Source: Terebella lapidaria
Lineage: Eukaryota; Annelida; Polychaeta; Terebellida; Terebellidae
Assembly (NCBI GenBank): GCA_949152475.1
Contig: OX424558.1
Coordinates: forward strand, 35,722,651-35,786,650
DNA: 64,000 bases
Direction: 5' to 3'
In this document: one piece after another, positions 25,001 to 36,234 of the stretch
Position numbering within the stretch: position 1 is the first letter of the stretch
Layout of the letters: every line of letters begins with the position of its first letter
Notes under the pieces: model-generated
Told to the model about the DNA's origin: nothing
The model's database searches: none
The model's input: the letters and a program-made list of their open reading frames with translations, nothing else
Translations under genes and position numbers: made by a program

Positions 25001-25604
25001 GCATACCCGGAACACCTAGAGTACCCATAACCTCACTGAGTCTGGCATGACCTCCGCCAGTTGTCATCTGGCCCCAAACTGCTCTAAGATTAATATCATA
25101 GAAATTTTGCCCACCAATATCCAATTTGGAAGATCCCGGAATTTTGAATTCTTTTTGACAACCCAAGCAAACGACGCTCAGGATTGATGCGAGGCCCCGA
25201 TGCGACACTTCTCCCAAAAATTTGACAGGCAGCCCCCCACAATCAAGCAAAGAATGTGCCGCCTCGCATCTCATGCAGTGAACGGTAATGTTCACAACAT
25301 GTACTCCCAGCTGTTCTAAATTCAAAAACCGATAGCCCTGCTTATCAGCTAAAGGTGCTGGTTTGGCCTGTTTCACAAACTGCACCTTCAGTCCCTCCCC
25401 AATCCTAGCACTATAGGAGCCGTAGTCACCAGCACCCACAACAGGTCGTGGGGGCGAGCGCAAATCCCCATGAGACGCTACATCAGAAACACATTCCAAG
25501 GAATGACGGATACGCGCCACCAACCTCTTACCTTTAACTTTCCTAAAGTGCTTACCACCAGCACGTCCAAACTTAGATGGCGCTTTACCCTTGGGTTTCC
25601 CCAT
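22016..25604 (-). CDS. Mutator-like transposase fused to YqaJ nuclease, 4 exons
   Basis: Four exons read on the minus strand: 22788..25604, 22583..22638, 22293..22465 and 22016..22164. All introns are GT..AG and the phases agree, giving 1064 residues. A basic start is followed by CXXC pairs (C110/C113, C146/C149) that probably bind zinc. A Mutator-like DDE core follows: D254 in VVADGGWS, D348 in LIADGD, a C2H motif at C373-H376, and E568 in NLAESW. Residues ~715-930 match the YqaJ-type PD-(D/E)XK nuclease, with D811 and E824-x-K826. The last ~75 residues (VGKHIKHRW.. KWYTGKV..) resemble a Tudor/chromo-like fold. The frame is intact and may be a mobile-element enzyme or a domesticated host gene. 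The start is the first Met and has a strongly basic leader; no upstream in-frame extension was seen. Confidence 0.85.
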
Positions 25605-26730
25605 AGTTTTTGAAACAAAGTTATGTTAACCGTAATTTGGAAAAGTTAAAATTTGGAATAAAAGGAGGTATTCAGAAAAATTGTATTTAATAGTTATTGC
25701 AATTACAGAATATGTGATATTACTAGCCAAACAATTAAAAAAGAATTTTGAAGTTGAACAATGCCTCAGAAAATATTGCCCAAAATTGGGGAAAGCCAAC
25801 TGCACATAGCAGTGTAATTTGGAAGAATGACGGTTGCAATAATTGTATTCCAGTACTACTGCATGTATGTACCGACCAATCCCTCCAGTAAATACTCATA
25901 TACACCATGTACATAGCGAGTCATATCTCTTTGTACATGTACAAGACAAGGCCAACTTATATTGAAAATTTTGTGTTCAAAAATGAATTTCACATGACCA
26001 CATAATAATGAAAGTTACATCTATATCTTACAAAATATTAAAGATATTTGATGTCACTTTCCAAAAATATCTATGATGTATAATCCTTTTTTTGTAAATT
26101 TATATTATGAAGTCCATTTGTATGACATACATCATGTCCAATCATCCATGTGTCACACACATGTAACATCTTTTGCTTGGCCTATCTGCACTTTGAATTT
26201 GTTTTCTGTCAATCAGGCATAACATTTATCTCGTGAAACATACACTGCTCATGAAATTACAACACAATGTTTACAATGTGTAGCCATGTAAGACACAACA
26301 CAGACAGTAATGTTGACCATCCCACATGTGGATTGCCATGGACAGCAAATGATACGGAACCAACCGTCTGAGCAGTGAGAAAAATAACTCTTACCAATGC
26401 ATGATGATAGGCTGGTGGTGGTGAGTCCTGCTACACTACCGCTCACGAATCCGTTGGCGTTGCACACCAACATACATACTGCAATGTTGTTGATGCCCAC
26501 CTGGGAGAGCATGACGAGTGGGTCGTAATTTTGTGTTCGTGGACAGGTGTCCGCAGCTACTGCCACTACTAGTACTATCCCTACGTCTATCTGTAAACGA
26601 CAAGTGTGGATTGCTTTCCACTGATCCCGTACGGGAATCGATAAACGATGTAAAATAATGTTGCATATACGTGTGTGACACCTGACAATATGTAGTTGAT
26701 AATATCCCATTCTAATACATTACAAAAGGG
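25605..26730. other. Upstream flank of transposase gene, possible extra exon
   Basis: AT-rich DNA upstream of the transposase start. On the minus strand 26395..26590 lies between a gtcgtttacag acceptor and a TTG|GTAAGA donor and is open in one frame, with a hydrophobic VGIVLVVAVAAD start. It might be a 5' exon or belong to a second gene. No TATA box or clear promoter was recognised. Confidence 0.3.
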
Positions 26731-26741
26731 TTAACACTCAC

Positions 26742-26789
26742 CATTCGTGTTGTTTTGCCTGTTCCGCTCAGCCACCCATCCGACCACAT
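26742..26789 (-). CDS. Candidate first exon, host gene
   Basis: On the minus strand an ATG at 26789 opens MWSDGWLSGTGKTTRM and runs into a strong ATG|GTGAGTG donor. E-box-like CACATG/CATGTG and CACGTG words lie just upstream. The donor is followed within a few bases by the TTAA that may bound the transposon. The product is unknown; the call rests on one start and one donor. Confidence 0.25.
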
Positions 26790-26799
26790 GTCAGTCATG

Positions 26800-27897
26800 T
26801 GACATATCGCACGTGGGTCTTGGTAAAGTACTGTTAAGTTCTTAAATTGAAATAAAGCCAAAACGAAACCAATTTTGTACGAATACAATGTTTTTTTATA
26901 TTACGGGAAATAATATGAAATGAAATCATGTTGTATGAACATAAAATATAAAAAACAATCATATTGCAAATGGTGATTTGCCCTTGACCTTCGTGTAACA
27001 TTCTCATCACATGATCTCACTTGTATATTACCATAGGTATCGTTACCCTAAAGAAATAGTGCAACAGAATTGGTTACCTTTCGTGATATTATACACAATG
27101 ACATGGGATATACATTATTTATTTCGCACATACATGGTTATGCACGAAAAAATATATAACTTTACTGGTATTTCATTATAAGTTATAGGAATTATGATTT
27201 CGTGTGTATTAATATCTGCAAATTGGGTTATCGTGATTAGCCTCCATGATATGGGAACTACTTTATCATCTTGAAATTGAAAATCGGTGATGCGTCAAAA
27301 TATAAACAAAATGTTATGTGATAAATTTACGGGAACAGTCACCATGGATACACGAACGAAACACACAGTTTTATGCATCAACTGACATAGAATAGCTGTC
27401 GACTTCGGTGAGTAAATTCGATCGTTAAATTCGTCAAACCAGACCTCTGTCCAGCCCGGTGTTAACACGCGTTTGGCCGCCATTTCTGAGTTTTTTCGTC
27501 CCGCGCAGTTCGAGGTCATAACTTTAAAAAATATCAACAAATATTAGATGACACGTACATTTTAATTTATTGGTGGTACATTGTAGATGTTTCCCTGGTG
27601 TTGTTCTAGTATATTTTGGTGTTCATTGTTACTACTTGCAAGATGCATTTTTTTTGGAATCCAAAAGTAGGTATTTTAGTCATAGATTTGCTCCTGTAAA
27701 TAATGAACTGCAAAATATAATTTTTGCAGGAAAATAACTGAAATTGTGTATAGATTCAGAATATATGTTGCTTTACTGCATTATACCTTCATTCTATTGA
27801 CACAACCAACACATTATGTGGCCAAATATTTTCGGACACACCCACATCCAACATGGATTCTATGATGCAGCCTACTCTGAATAAATAAAAAATCAAA
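26800..27897. other. Intergenic DNA, no gene seen
   Basis: AT-rich stretch with no recognisable gene, up to the left edge of duplicated segment A. Confidence 0.5.
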
Positions 27898-28170
27898 AAC
27901 TTTTCACCAAAATTCGGGAACTTTTATTTTCGAAAAATACATGAACAAGTCGGCTATCTATTCCAACGACATGTAATGTTCTTTACGTAGTCCACATCAA
28001 AGTATTCGCATGATCACAGACGAAATTATACCTTCAAATTAGCTAATAACTCGTTTGTTCCGCAGATGTCTATAACAAAGTTATCAACCAATGGGAGGTG
28101 TTGGGAGGTTGATAATAATATTATATCGCTGTGAAAATTACTCGAGCGTGGCACACTGACGAACCAACAG

Positions 28171-28498
28171 AGCCAGTAGATAAAACAGTTATCCACTTCG
28201 TGCTCGGCACATGTCAAAATCTAAACATTAGCCAGTAGCTGAAACGTTATCCATTTATGTTCGGCGCATGTCAAATTATAAACCTTAGCCAGTATCTGAA
28301 AAAGTTATCCATTCATGCTCGGCACATGTCTATAAACCTTAACCGCTAGCTAAAATAGTTATCCATTCGTGCTCAGCGCATGTCAAATTATAAACCTCAT
28401 TTTTTATTAGTGCTCGGCACATGTCAAATTATAAACTTTAGTCAGTAGCTAAAACAGTTATCCTCTTCATGTCCCGTGCATGTCAAATTATAAACATC
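28171..28498. repeat. Tandem array, ~58-bp unit, 6 copies (A)
   Basis: Units start agccagtagctaaaacagtt and continue through atccattcgtgctcggc and gcatgtcaaattataaacc. Six units of 41-60 bp are present, one shortened. The same array is at 36235..36511 in copy B. The unit contains a cggcrcatgtc block and an inverted-looking catgt word, but no reading frame. Confidence 0.85.
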
Positions 28499-30360
28499 GC
28501 CGCTTCGAGGCTCGATATATAATTTTAACATGCACCCGCACTCAGCAGATGACTATTACTTAATGAACTGCTGACGTTCATAGATCTGGAGATTCTGGAA
28601 ATTAATATCTGTTATAATCGTTGCACATTGCATCTTAAACACGATTCAATAGAGTGTCTGACAACCAACATAACGCTTGGCAAAGTTCATCGAATACTAA
28701 TATCATTCGTGAGATAATTCTTTGTGACACCCTTCTTAACTGCATACCAAAGTATTCACTTAGTAGCAGCATTAAGGGCAGCTTTTTCGCTTTTTAAATT
28801 AAGTTATATCATGATCCCATTATTAACGCCACAAATCAGCGTTTCATAGTCTGATATTTGTCATGTGACTGCTGGGCTTACCTTCAATTATGTTCGTATC
28901 GGTATGGGTGTGTGTTTCGTGGGCGTGATGGTGCCTTTGTCGTATTTATAGCCATAGTGACCTTGAAACATCAGTGACTATGCTGGTAGATATGCTACTA
29001 TTCAACCAATATATGAACATGGAACATCCAACCTGCTATAATATGTATTGTTTTATAACTGATTGCTGCTGTAATTTACATGTATGTTTCAATGGTGACA
29101 ATAGCAAACTTAAAATACAACATGTTTGAGGTAAAACAAGCCCGACCAAAACAAAAATATTGCCAAAGCCAAACTTTTGACATCAACATGCTATAGGTTG
29201 TTATTATATTTAAAGCGGAATTGAACCTCATATTTTTATTCCTCTATGCGTCACTTTGCTATAACACAACATTGATGGCACTAATTTTCTGACGACTGAT
29301 AGTGTTCGATAGACGATGTTGGTTTTTAATAACAATATTAAAAATGACATTCCATTTTAATGACAATGTCTATCCAGCAGCGATTTGGTGATATTTTATC
29401 TTATGCTTTGCCAACGTGATATGGCGCCGATCTAGATGTACAAATGATAGGTAATTTTTAGTATGTTCTAAAACCAATTTCGGTACTGGGAATGCCCTGT
29501 AGAATATGTGGCGTGTAGTTTGAATGTGATCTCCTACGAATTACAAGGGATCGTTCAGACTACAGCTTTGGGGAACATATATCCTGAGTTATATCTGTGT
29601 AGCTATGATTCGAAACAAATACTGACAGGTTTTATTTCATCAATTATAGCTCCGGGTACCCAAGTCTATTCCTAGGGGATTTCAGAGTAATTCGGGAACC
29701 AGAATACTCCAAATCACGTGACTACATATATATATATACCCAGATATTATCATGATGTGAACTATATAACCTGGAGGGATGAACAAAATGGAAGTGTTTA
29801 CATAAGGCAGTTTCCTATCTTTATTTGAGGATGCACTCTTTCCAAAGGAGGCGTTAGGTGTAAACTTGCAAGTCATTACGCAGATAATTTTCTCAAAATA
29901 CTTTTATCAACTCTGATGAAAATAATGATATCAAATTCGCAAAGAAAAGTGAAAAATGTTCTGATAGCATAATACAGGAAGTCGTTTGTTGAAATCTACT
30001 CCAGACACATTGAAATCCAGAGGACTCGAGGGAAACTATTGTCCACAGAGAAGCAGCACGAAAATCGAACTTTTATGTGAGCAAGATCTCGAATACAAAG
30101 TTCATCAAATCTTCATCCTAATTTTTCTTTAGATGATGTGCAAAACACTGTAAATATATATTAGGTTATATCACTGAGCAGAATTTCGAGCTCATAAGTT
30201 GAAAAAACCCAAAACAACGATCAAGTGGCTTTTGTGTGAAAATTGAAGAATTGTTTTCTTCTCATGAAAATTGGATCGTTCAGGTGTGAAATTGAATAAC
30301 ACTTTGCCTTTCATAGTGAAATGAGAATTGAACATGGAATGACATTTTGATGACTTTGGC

Positions 30361-30715
30361 CGCACGTTCCGATACTTGGTGGCTCAATTACTATTCAGCG
30401 TCGTTGTCATGGAAAAAATACCAAGTAGGGATACATGTTTTTTGACAGGAAGGCGATAATGTTTCAGTAGTTTTTCCCATGTTCATAAATACAACTGGCC
30501 AAAGCTAAATTTTGGCTGGGATTTGATTCATATACTAATCGCACGTTCCGATACTTAGTGACTCAATTATTATTCAAGCATCGTTGACATGAGAGAAATA
30601 CCGAGTAAGGATATGCTTTTTGCTGGCATACGATAATATTTCAGTAGTTCTTCCCATGTTCATAAATACACCTGGCCAAAGCTAAATTTAGGCTGGGATT
30701 TGATTCATATACTAA
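30361..30715. repeat. 180-bp tandem duplication in copy A
   Basis: Two units, 30361..30539 and 30540..30715, each start cgcacgttccgatactt and end ttgattcatatactaa. Copy B has a single unit at about 40671..40810, so the doubling happened after A and B separated or one unit was lost from B. Confidence 0.8.
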
Positions 30716-31466
30716 GTCTTATTGGAAGTGAATTCTTCCGTGACATAACTTATGTTTGGCCTAGTTTGAAATCAAATGAGATGAATCAGACAACGATTGA
30801 GAACTCAGGGCATGTGTTATCATTTGGCAAAAGTATAATTTCCAACGGGGTAGGAGTTCGTCACATTAAATCTGAAAATGTATACCTAAATATACGCGCT
30901 TAAGTATCTTCACGTGTCCAGCCTTCACTGGAAAGCACCGAAAAACGTCCATACGTGATTTGCAATTGCCCCCTATGACCTACCAATTGAGATTTGCCGG
31001 TAAATACTCACAAATGCTCTGACAGCTGACTTCGTTATGGAATCTTGCTGATTTATGATGGAAAAAGATAGTTCCTAACAACCTGGCTAATGAATAATAT
31101 AACGAAATGTTGTTTTAATCATGGCAAAGACAATACTATGTGTTATTTTTATAATAACATGCAGGTTGTAATCAGTTCGCATATCCAAGAGAATACCAAA
31201 TCCGATGTGTTCAATCTCGTGTTAACCGAAATATTGGACATGAAGTGGCCTACATGACTACTTGCTGTAAATGTAGACGTGTGTCTAATCAGTAACCATG
31301 ATCACGTAGGCAAGTTATAGGATTTCATCTATCGCCAATCGCTATCGATAGCAAAATTCATTGCATGGAATAACGCGAAACCATGGTATTAATATCGCAT
31401 ATATTATTAGTGAATCAGAGACAGTTTTCCAGTTTTAAAGTGTAAAATAGACGTAGCACAAAGGAA

Positions 31467-32115
31467 ATGCTTGTGCCATGCTAAAAAGGCTTGTGCCGTG
31501 TTATAAAGGTTCATGCTATAGGGTTTATGCCATGTTAAAAAGGTTTTTAACCCGTGTTAAAAATTTTTGTGCCCTGTTATAAAGGTTTGTGCCATATTTG
31601 GAAGGTTTGGGCCGTGTTATAAAGGTTTATGCCCTGCTATAGAGGTTTGTGCTGTGTTAAAAAGGTTTGTGGCCTGCTATAAAGGTTTGTGCCCTGGTAA
31701 AAAGGTTTGTGCCATGCTAAAAAAGGTTGTGCCCTGTTATAAAGCTTTAGGCCCTGGTATAAAGGTTTGTGCCATGCTAAAAAGTTTTGTGCCCTGTTAT
31801 AAAGGTTTGCGCCATGTTAGAAAGTTTTGTGCCGTGTTATAAAAGTTTATGCCCTGCTATGAAGGTTTGTGCCATGTTAAAATGGTTTGTGCCCTGCTCT
31901 AAAGGCTTTTGCCGTGTTAAAAAGGTTTGTGCCCTGTTATAAAGGTTTGCGCCATGTTAAAAAGGTTTGTGCCATGTTATAAAGGTTTATGCCCTGTTAT
32001 AAAGGTTTGTGCCGTGCTGAAAAGGTTTGCTCCATGCAAGAAAAAGGTTTGCACCTGCTAAAAACGTTTGTGCATTGCTAGAAGGTTTGTGCCGGGTGTA
32101 AAGGATTTGTGTCTT
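31467..32115. repeat. Minisatellite, 20-bp unit, ~32 copies
   Basis: The unit aaaggtttgtgccntgntaw repeats about 32 times. Many neighbours alternate between a ccctgntat and a ccatgntaa form, giving a 40-bp dimer. Copy B lacks the whole array: its sequence joins directly at about 41090. Three units make 60 bp, so one frame stays open for about 90 codons without meaning. Confidence 0.93.
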
Positions 32116-34257
32116 GCTAGAAACTAGTTTCATAACTGAAAATAACTATTCAATAACTACGAAACTGATTTCAAAACTAGCCTACTCTTAACTCAGGCAA
32201 TGGCAGCACTGGCCTTCCGTGATGTACACTTAGTAAATGACGATATCTCATGTTTATTCTTGTTATCACCATCAGGAGGAATAAATGTGTTTGTTATCAT
32301 TGGTGTGACAGCCGAGTACATATCCAAAATGAATGGAGTTTTATAGATTCGGGATATGTATATGATGCTGCTGGTGCCTATATAATTGGACCCATTCACG
32401 ATTACTAGTACTATAATGGAGTGTAAATATTCGGATACCCACATCAATGACAGAAAGACAAAATTAAACACGCAAGTCATTTGACATGTTCAATAATCAG
32501 CTTGGGGATAGGGGCTTCTATTGTTTACATCTGATGTATTATCACACGTTTCGTTCGCATTTTAGCAGATGTACTCAATACACAGTCTGCAAATAGCATT
32601 CTAACCTTGAAATACTTAGCTGCTAATGAGAATGGTCATCCAATGCCCCACCTGCAACATATAATCCGTCCGGTTCAATTCCGGTTTCCATTCAATCCAT
32701 CTCGGTGCAGCCTTTACACCAATTCACACGGGAGTTCCAAGTTACCATGACGCAGATATATAAGTTGTGTGTTGGGGGAGAACTATACATTTCACAGCTG
32801 GACACATTACAGTAGGCGTGCAGAACAAAGCATCCAATTTAATATATCGTCATTCATGTATATATTTTTATCATAAAAAATAGTTTTATCTTAGAACCCC
32901 GTCATATGTTATTTATAAAGCAGAATTATAATAGAGCAGAATGACCCAATGATATAACTCTATTTACGGTATGTAGCAAAACAAGGGATCGATGATATTT
33001 TTGTTGAATAGAACCAATATACGATTCTGATGACTGCAGGAATACTATCATCATTCCAGCGATAGGATCGTGGAAGTGATAACATGTAATAGTAGAAGCA
33101 TACACGAGGAAAACAGATGCCAGTCCCGATTGGCGTCAGATAAAACCAAAACATTTATTTGTTTCCAAACCAACATGAAACAATATTTTCTTCAATGTCT
33201 TCAGTATGAAACCCAGCATGAAACTTCACTGTATAGTGACAGCGTTATCATTTTTGCGATATTATGTCTTGACAGGATGGTGCATGGGAGTGTATTGTCT
33301 GGGTTCTTGTGACCCATGTCATTGTTGCAATTGTGTAAAATAATTTCAGAGAACGGTGTCAGGTTCACGTAAGGATATTGTTTCATAGCTCAAGCTGCGG
33401 ACCAAATCTTCATCCATGCAAAGGATTACTCTGCATGCTGTTCGATATAAGATTTGTACGAGAGAGAGATATTGAACCAAGAAGACATTGACCCGTACAA
33501 AATTGAATTTAACCACACCTGAATTCCCTACAAGGATATGACTATATCAAAAAGTATACCCGAATAATTTGGTTTTGCAACGGTTAAACCAGGGAGGAAT
33601 TATTGGAAAATGACAGTGCGCAATCGATGGAAAATGTGTCACCCGGTGCGCCAATATGTGTTGATATATTAGGTGCGTAAAAAAGTATCATAAATGGCGG
33701 GTAATAGTGAAAAATAAACGTTGCAGCAGTTATCTTGTTCATGCAAATTAGCTGAAAATCAATATCGGCATTCCTAATAATATTATATAAAAATAGTATA
33801 TTTTATTGCTATTAATGTTTTTCATCGAATGGCATGTTTGTACCCTGTACGAATGCTCCAGTAAAACTGACTGATTGATTGATTGATGATGTTCTTGCTG
33901 TCAATTGTTTTATCAATTTTCGTGATGATATGTCAAAGAGGTTCTAACTTATTGATCGGACATCGTTCCAGGACGCACTGTAAACGAGCAGTACATAATG
34001 GACAAAAAACAGATAACGTCGTTGGAATTCTTTGAAAAAATATTACTGATGAACATTTGCTATATGTTTTCAAACGGTTGTGGTGGGTACACGTATCATG
34101 TATATCACACGGTGAATAATTCATTTAGTTGTATGCAAAATTAGCTACTGGTCCCATTGTTCTCAAGAGGTCGATAACTAACTTATACACCCGCTAGCAG
34201 GTATATAACTAACAAGAATAGAGCCAGTAGCTAAGTCAGATATACACTTCGCGCTTC

Positions 34258-34297
34258 GGTGAATTAGAATATTATGAACATAATATTCTAATTCACC
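34258..34297. repeat. Perfect 19-bp-arm hairpin
   Basis: Arms ggtgaattagaatattatg and its exact complement are separated by two bases. The flanks extend the symmetry imperfectly outward (gatatacac near 34239, gtgtatatc near 34309). Found only in copy A; copy B joins across this insert. Confidence 0.85.
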
Positions 34298-34724
34298 TCG
34301 CGCTCAGTGTATATCTATTACAAATATAATACCCGAGTGTGCACCAGCCTGAAAGCAACGAAGCATACACGTGTATTTGGTATATTACACAACCATTGTT
34401 ACCCGGTCAATACAGCGTGAACTTCCCATTCGCATTCGTTTGTATGATGTAGTATATCAATGTGCCTATAACTATATACATAAATATCACATGTCCAGTG
34501 TTCTTTTTTTTTCTCTTGGGACAGAACAACACTACGCACGTTTCCATTCCCAAGTGGATCGAACTGTACGCAAGTGTCAATGTGCAGTTTCACGAATAAA
34601 CTCAATCGTACCGATCCCGGTATCATTCGAACATAATCAAATGCATAGCAGTACAATAGAACACACACCTGGGACAATCTGAGTACATTCACCCATTTCG
34701 ATTGTGCACACCACTGAGCGTCTG

Positions 34725-34859
34725 CAGTTAGTCAGCTGCAAATATCCATGGCAAGTGGTCATTCGGCATCGCGTTGTTCTTGGTTCTGCAACATTCGTGT
34801 TCTATTTCTGTTTTTATCCAGTTCGTCTGTATAGCCAATTTCACCTGGTTAATGATAAA
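34725..34859 (-). pseudogene. Globin 3' tail fragment in copy A
   Basis: Matches 43511..43643, the last ~34 codons and 3' flank of the intact globin gene (43542..44141). Only this tail is present: everything upstream in the globin is replaced by unrelated TatD-like sequence. The frame is shifted by a one-base difference (accaggtgaaatt here, accaggtggaaatt in the intact gene). With no start and no haem pocket it cannot make a globin. Confidence 0.8.
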
Positions 34860-35340
34860 GAGCAAAGAGTTCCACCGACTCGAAGATCCAAGGCCCTTGC
34901 CAGGCATCTGCAAGATTCGGTGCATCGACACCGATACCTACGTGGAGCGCCTCTTCACTCAGGGACAAGCCATCGCCATTCCACGTGTGGATCCGCAATG
35001 CTTACCTGGACACCGAGTGGACGTCAGCTGCATCGTGGCGTCCATCAACTTCCCGGACGCCCTTCGCCAGATCGATCGACTTCGCGTGGGAGGGGTGGTA
35101 TTCACCGTCGGTTGCCACCCCGATGAGGCCGGCAACAAGACTCCAGCTGCGACGCTGCCAAAAAACACCACCCTGATGAGAGATCCCATGTGCATCGGGG
35201 TCGGAGAAGTAGGCCTAGACTACTTCAAGCACTACGATCCCGATCCCAGGCGACAACCCACAGAGTGGAACATCTACTCATCACGAATGAAACTGTCTTC
35301 CTATTGGCGAGAATGGAATCTCCATTCTCGTCACTGACAA
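34860..35340 (+). pseudogene. TatD-like hydrolase fragment, decayed
   Basis: The GC-rich plus-strand frame reads INFPDALRQIDRLR, VFTVGCHPDEAG and CIGVGEVGLDYFKH, in the order and spacing of TatD-family metal-dependent DNases. In active family members an N-terminal HXH pair binds metal; here that site reads IDTDTYVERLF, so both histidines are gone. The GCHP histidine and the GEVGLDY glutamate remain. After the LDYFKH block the match stops: the C-terminal half, with its further metal histidines and aspartate, is missing. The frame begins at the exact point where homology to the globin tail ends. A further open stretch in another frame runs to about 35480 but is not recognised. Confidence 0.65.
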
Positions 35341-35566
35341 GACTTCCCAATCCCTCGAAGGAGTTCTCAAAACGAGGGAGAGTGTGGTGCCGCACAAGCG
35401 ACACCTGGCGGATATTCAGCGACCCAGGAAACCGGGGGCAGACGTCTACTTCCGGTCTGCCTCATTCCGGCCTCTAGAGTCTGACCATCAACGAAGCTAG
35501 AAGCTCAATGAAAAGTATCAGACTCGAGGCATTTATAAAGTCGTCATAAACGAGGCAAGTGTTAAT

Positions 35567-35950
35567 TATTAGCACGACAATAGTAACTTGATAATAATGC
35601 AATTGTATTTGGCGCACGCATATAACAACAAATTATTGGTTTTCCCATGAGTGCGAATTCTGCACCATTATTGGCAGACCTGTTTTTGTACATATATTAG
35701 TAAGATTTCATCCAATTCCTAAGAAACACAAGTACCATAGCTTCAATTTTCCATTCGAATACATAGGTAACGTATCCAAGTTAGGTGATAAATTGGATTC
35801 AATATATCATTGAAAAAATGTGAAAATATACATATTACAGAGTCCTCTAATTTTTCTATCCATTCACATCTAAGGTTGGTGATTGATAAAGATTCTAACC
35901 TGTCAACTATTGTAGATGGTATGACAAACGTGATGATAGTCAAATTCCCT
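35567..35950. repeat. Dispersed repeat, copy 2 (~385 bp)
   Basis: Second copy of the repeat at 19412..19775, in the same orientation, lying in the spacer between the TatD-like fragment and the start of copy B. Confidence 0.75.
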
Positions 35951-36234
35951 TTCAATTTTAGAACTTTTCACCAAAATTTGGGAACTTTTATTTTCGAAAA
36001 ATACATGAACATGTTGGCAATCTATTCCAATGAAATGTAATGTTCTTCGTGTAGTCTACACCAAAGTATTCGCATGATCACAGACAAAGTTATACCTGCA
36101 AATTAGCTAATAACTCGTTTGTTCCGCAGATGTCTATAACAAAGTTATCAATCTATGGGAGGTGTTGGGAGGTTGATAATGATATTATTTCACTGTGGAA
36201 ATTACTCGAGTGTGGCACACTGACGAACCAATAG

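Larger units (their letters stand above)
20322..26730 (-). mobile_element. Possible 6.4-kb DNA transposon bounded by TTAA
   Basis: A TTAA followed by CCCTTT at 20318..20327 and AAAGGG followed by TTAA at 26725..26734 enclose the transposase gene. Beyond the shared ten bases the ends are only loosely similar (about 60%), so the boundary is tentative. TTAA is the target site of the Kolobok, piggyBac and Sola3 superfamilies. A Mutator-like DDE enzyme with a C2H motif would fit Kolobok best among these, as inference. The element would also carry non-coding flanks, the 46-bp minisatellite and up to two extra candidate exons. Confidence 0.35.
27898..34859. repeat. Segmental duplication copy A
   Basis: Aligns with copy B (35962..43643) in long blocks. 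Matching pairs include 27898 with 35962, about 29100 with 37091, 29389 with 39658, 31190 with 40812, 32210 with 41111 and 34859 with 43643. Identity within blocks is about 90-95% by eye. Copy A alone holds a 180-bp tandem repeat (30361..30715), the 20-bp minisatellite (31467..32115) and a hairpin-bearing insert (about 34150..34325). Its right edge cuts inside the tail of a globin gene. Confidence 0.88.

Noticed and set aside
26757-26782. ggtggctgagcgg word (minus strand) resembling a tRNA D-arm
   Set aside because: No anticodon or T-arm follows at the right spacing, and the word lies in a candidate exon.
31567-31842. 91-codon cysteine-rich frame
   Set aside because: Product of the 20-bp minisatellite; three units make 60 bp and keep one frame open by chance.
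28171-32115. Regularly spaced repeats as a CRISPR array
   Set aside because: Units are directly adjacent with no unique spacers, and the context is eukaryotic.
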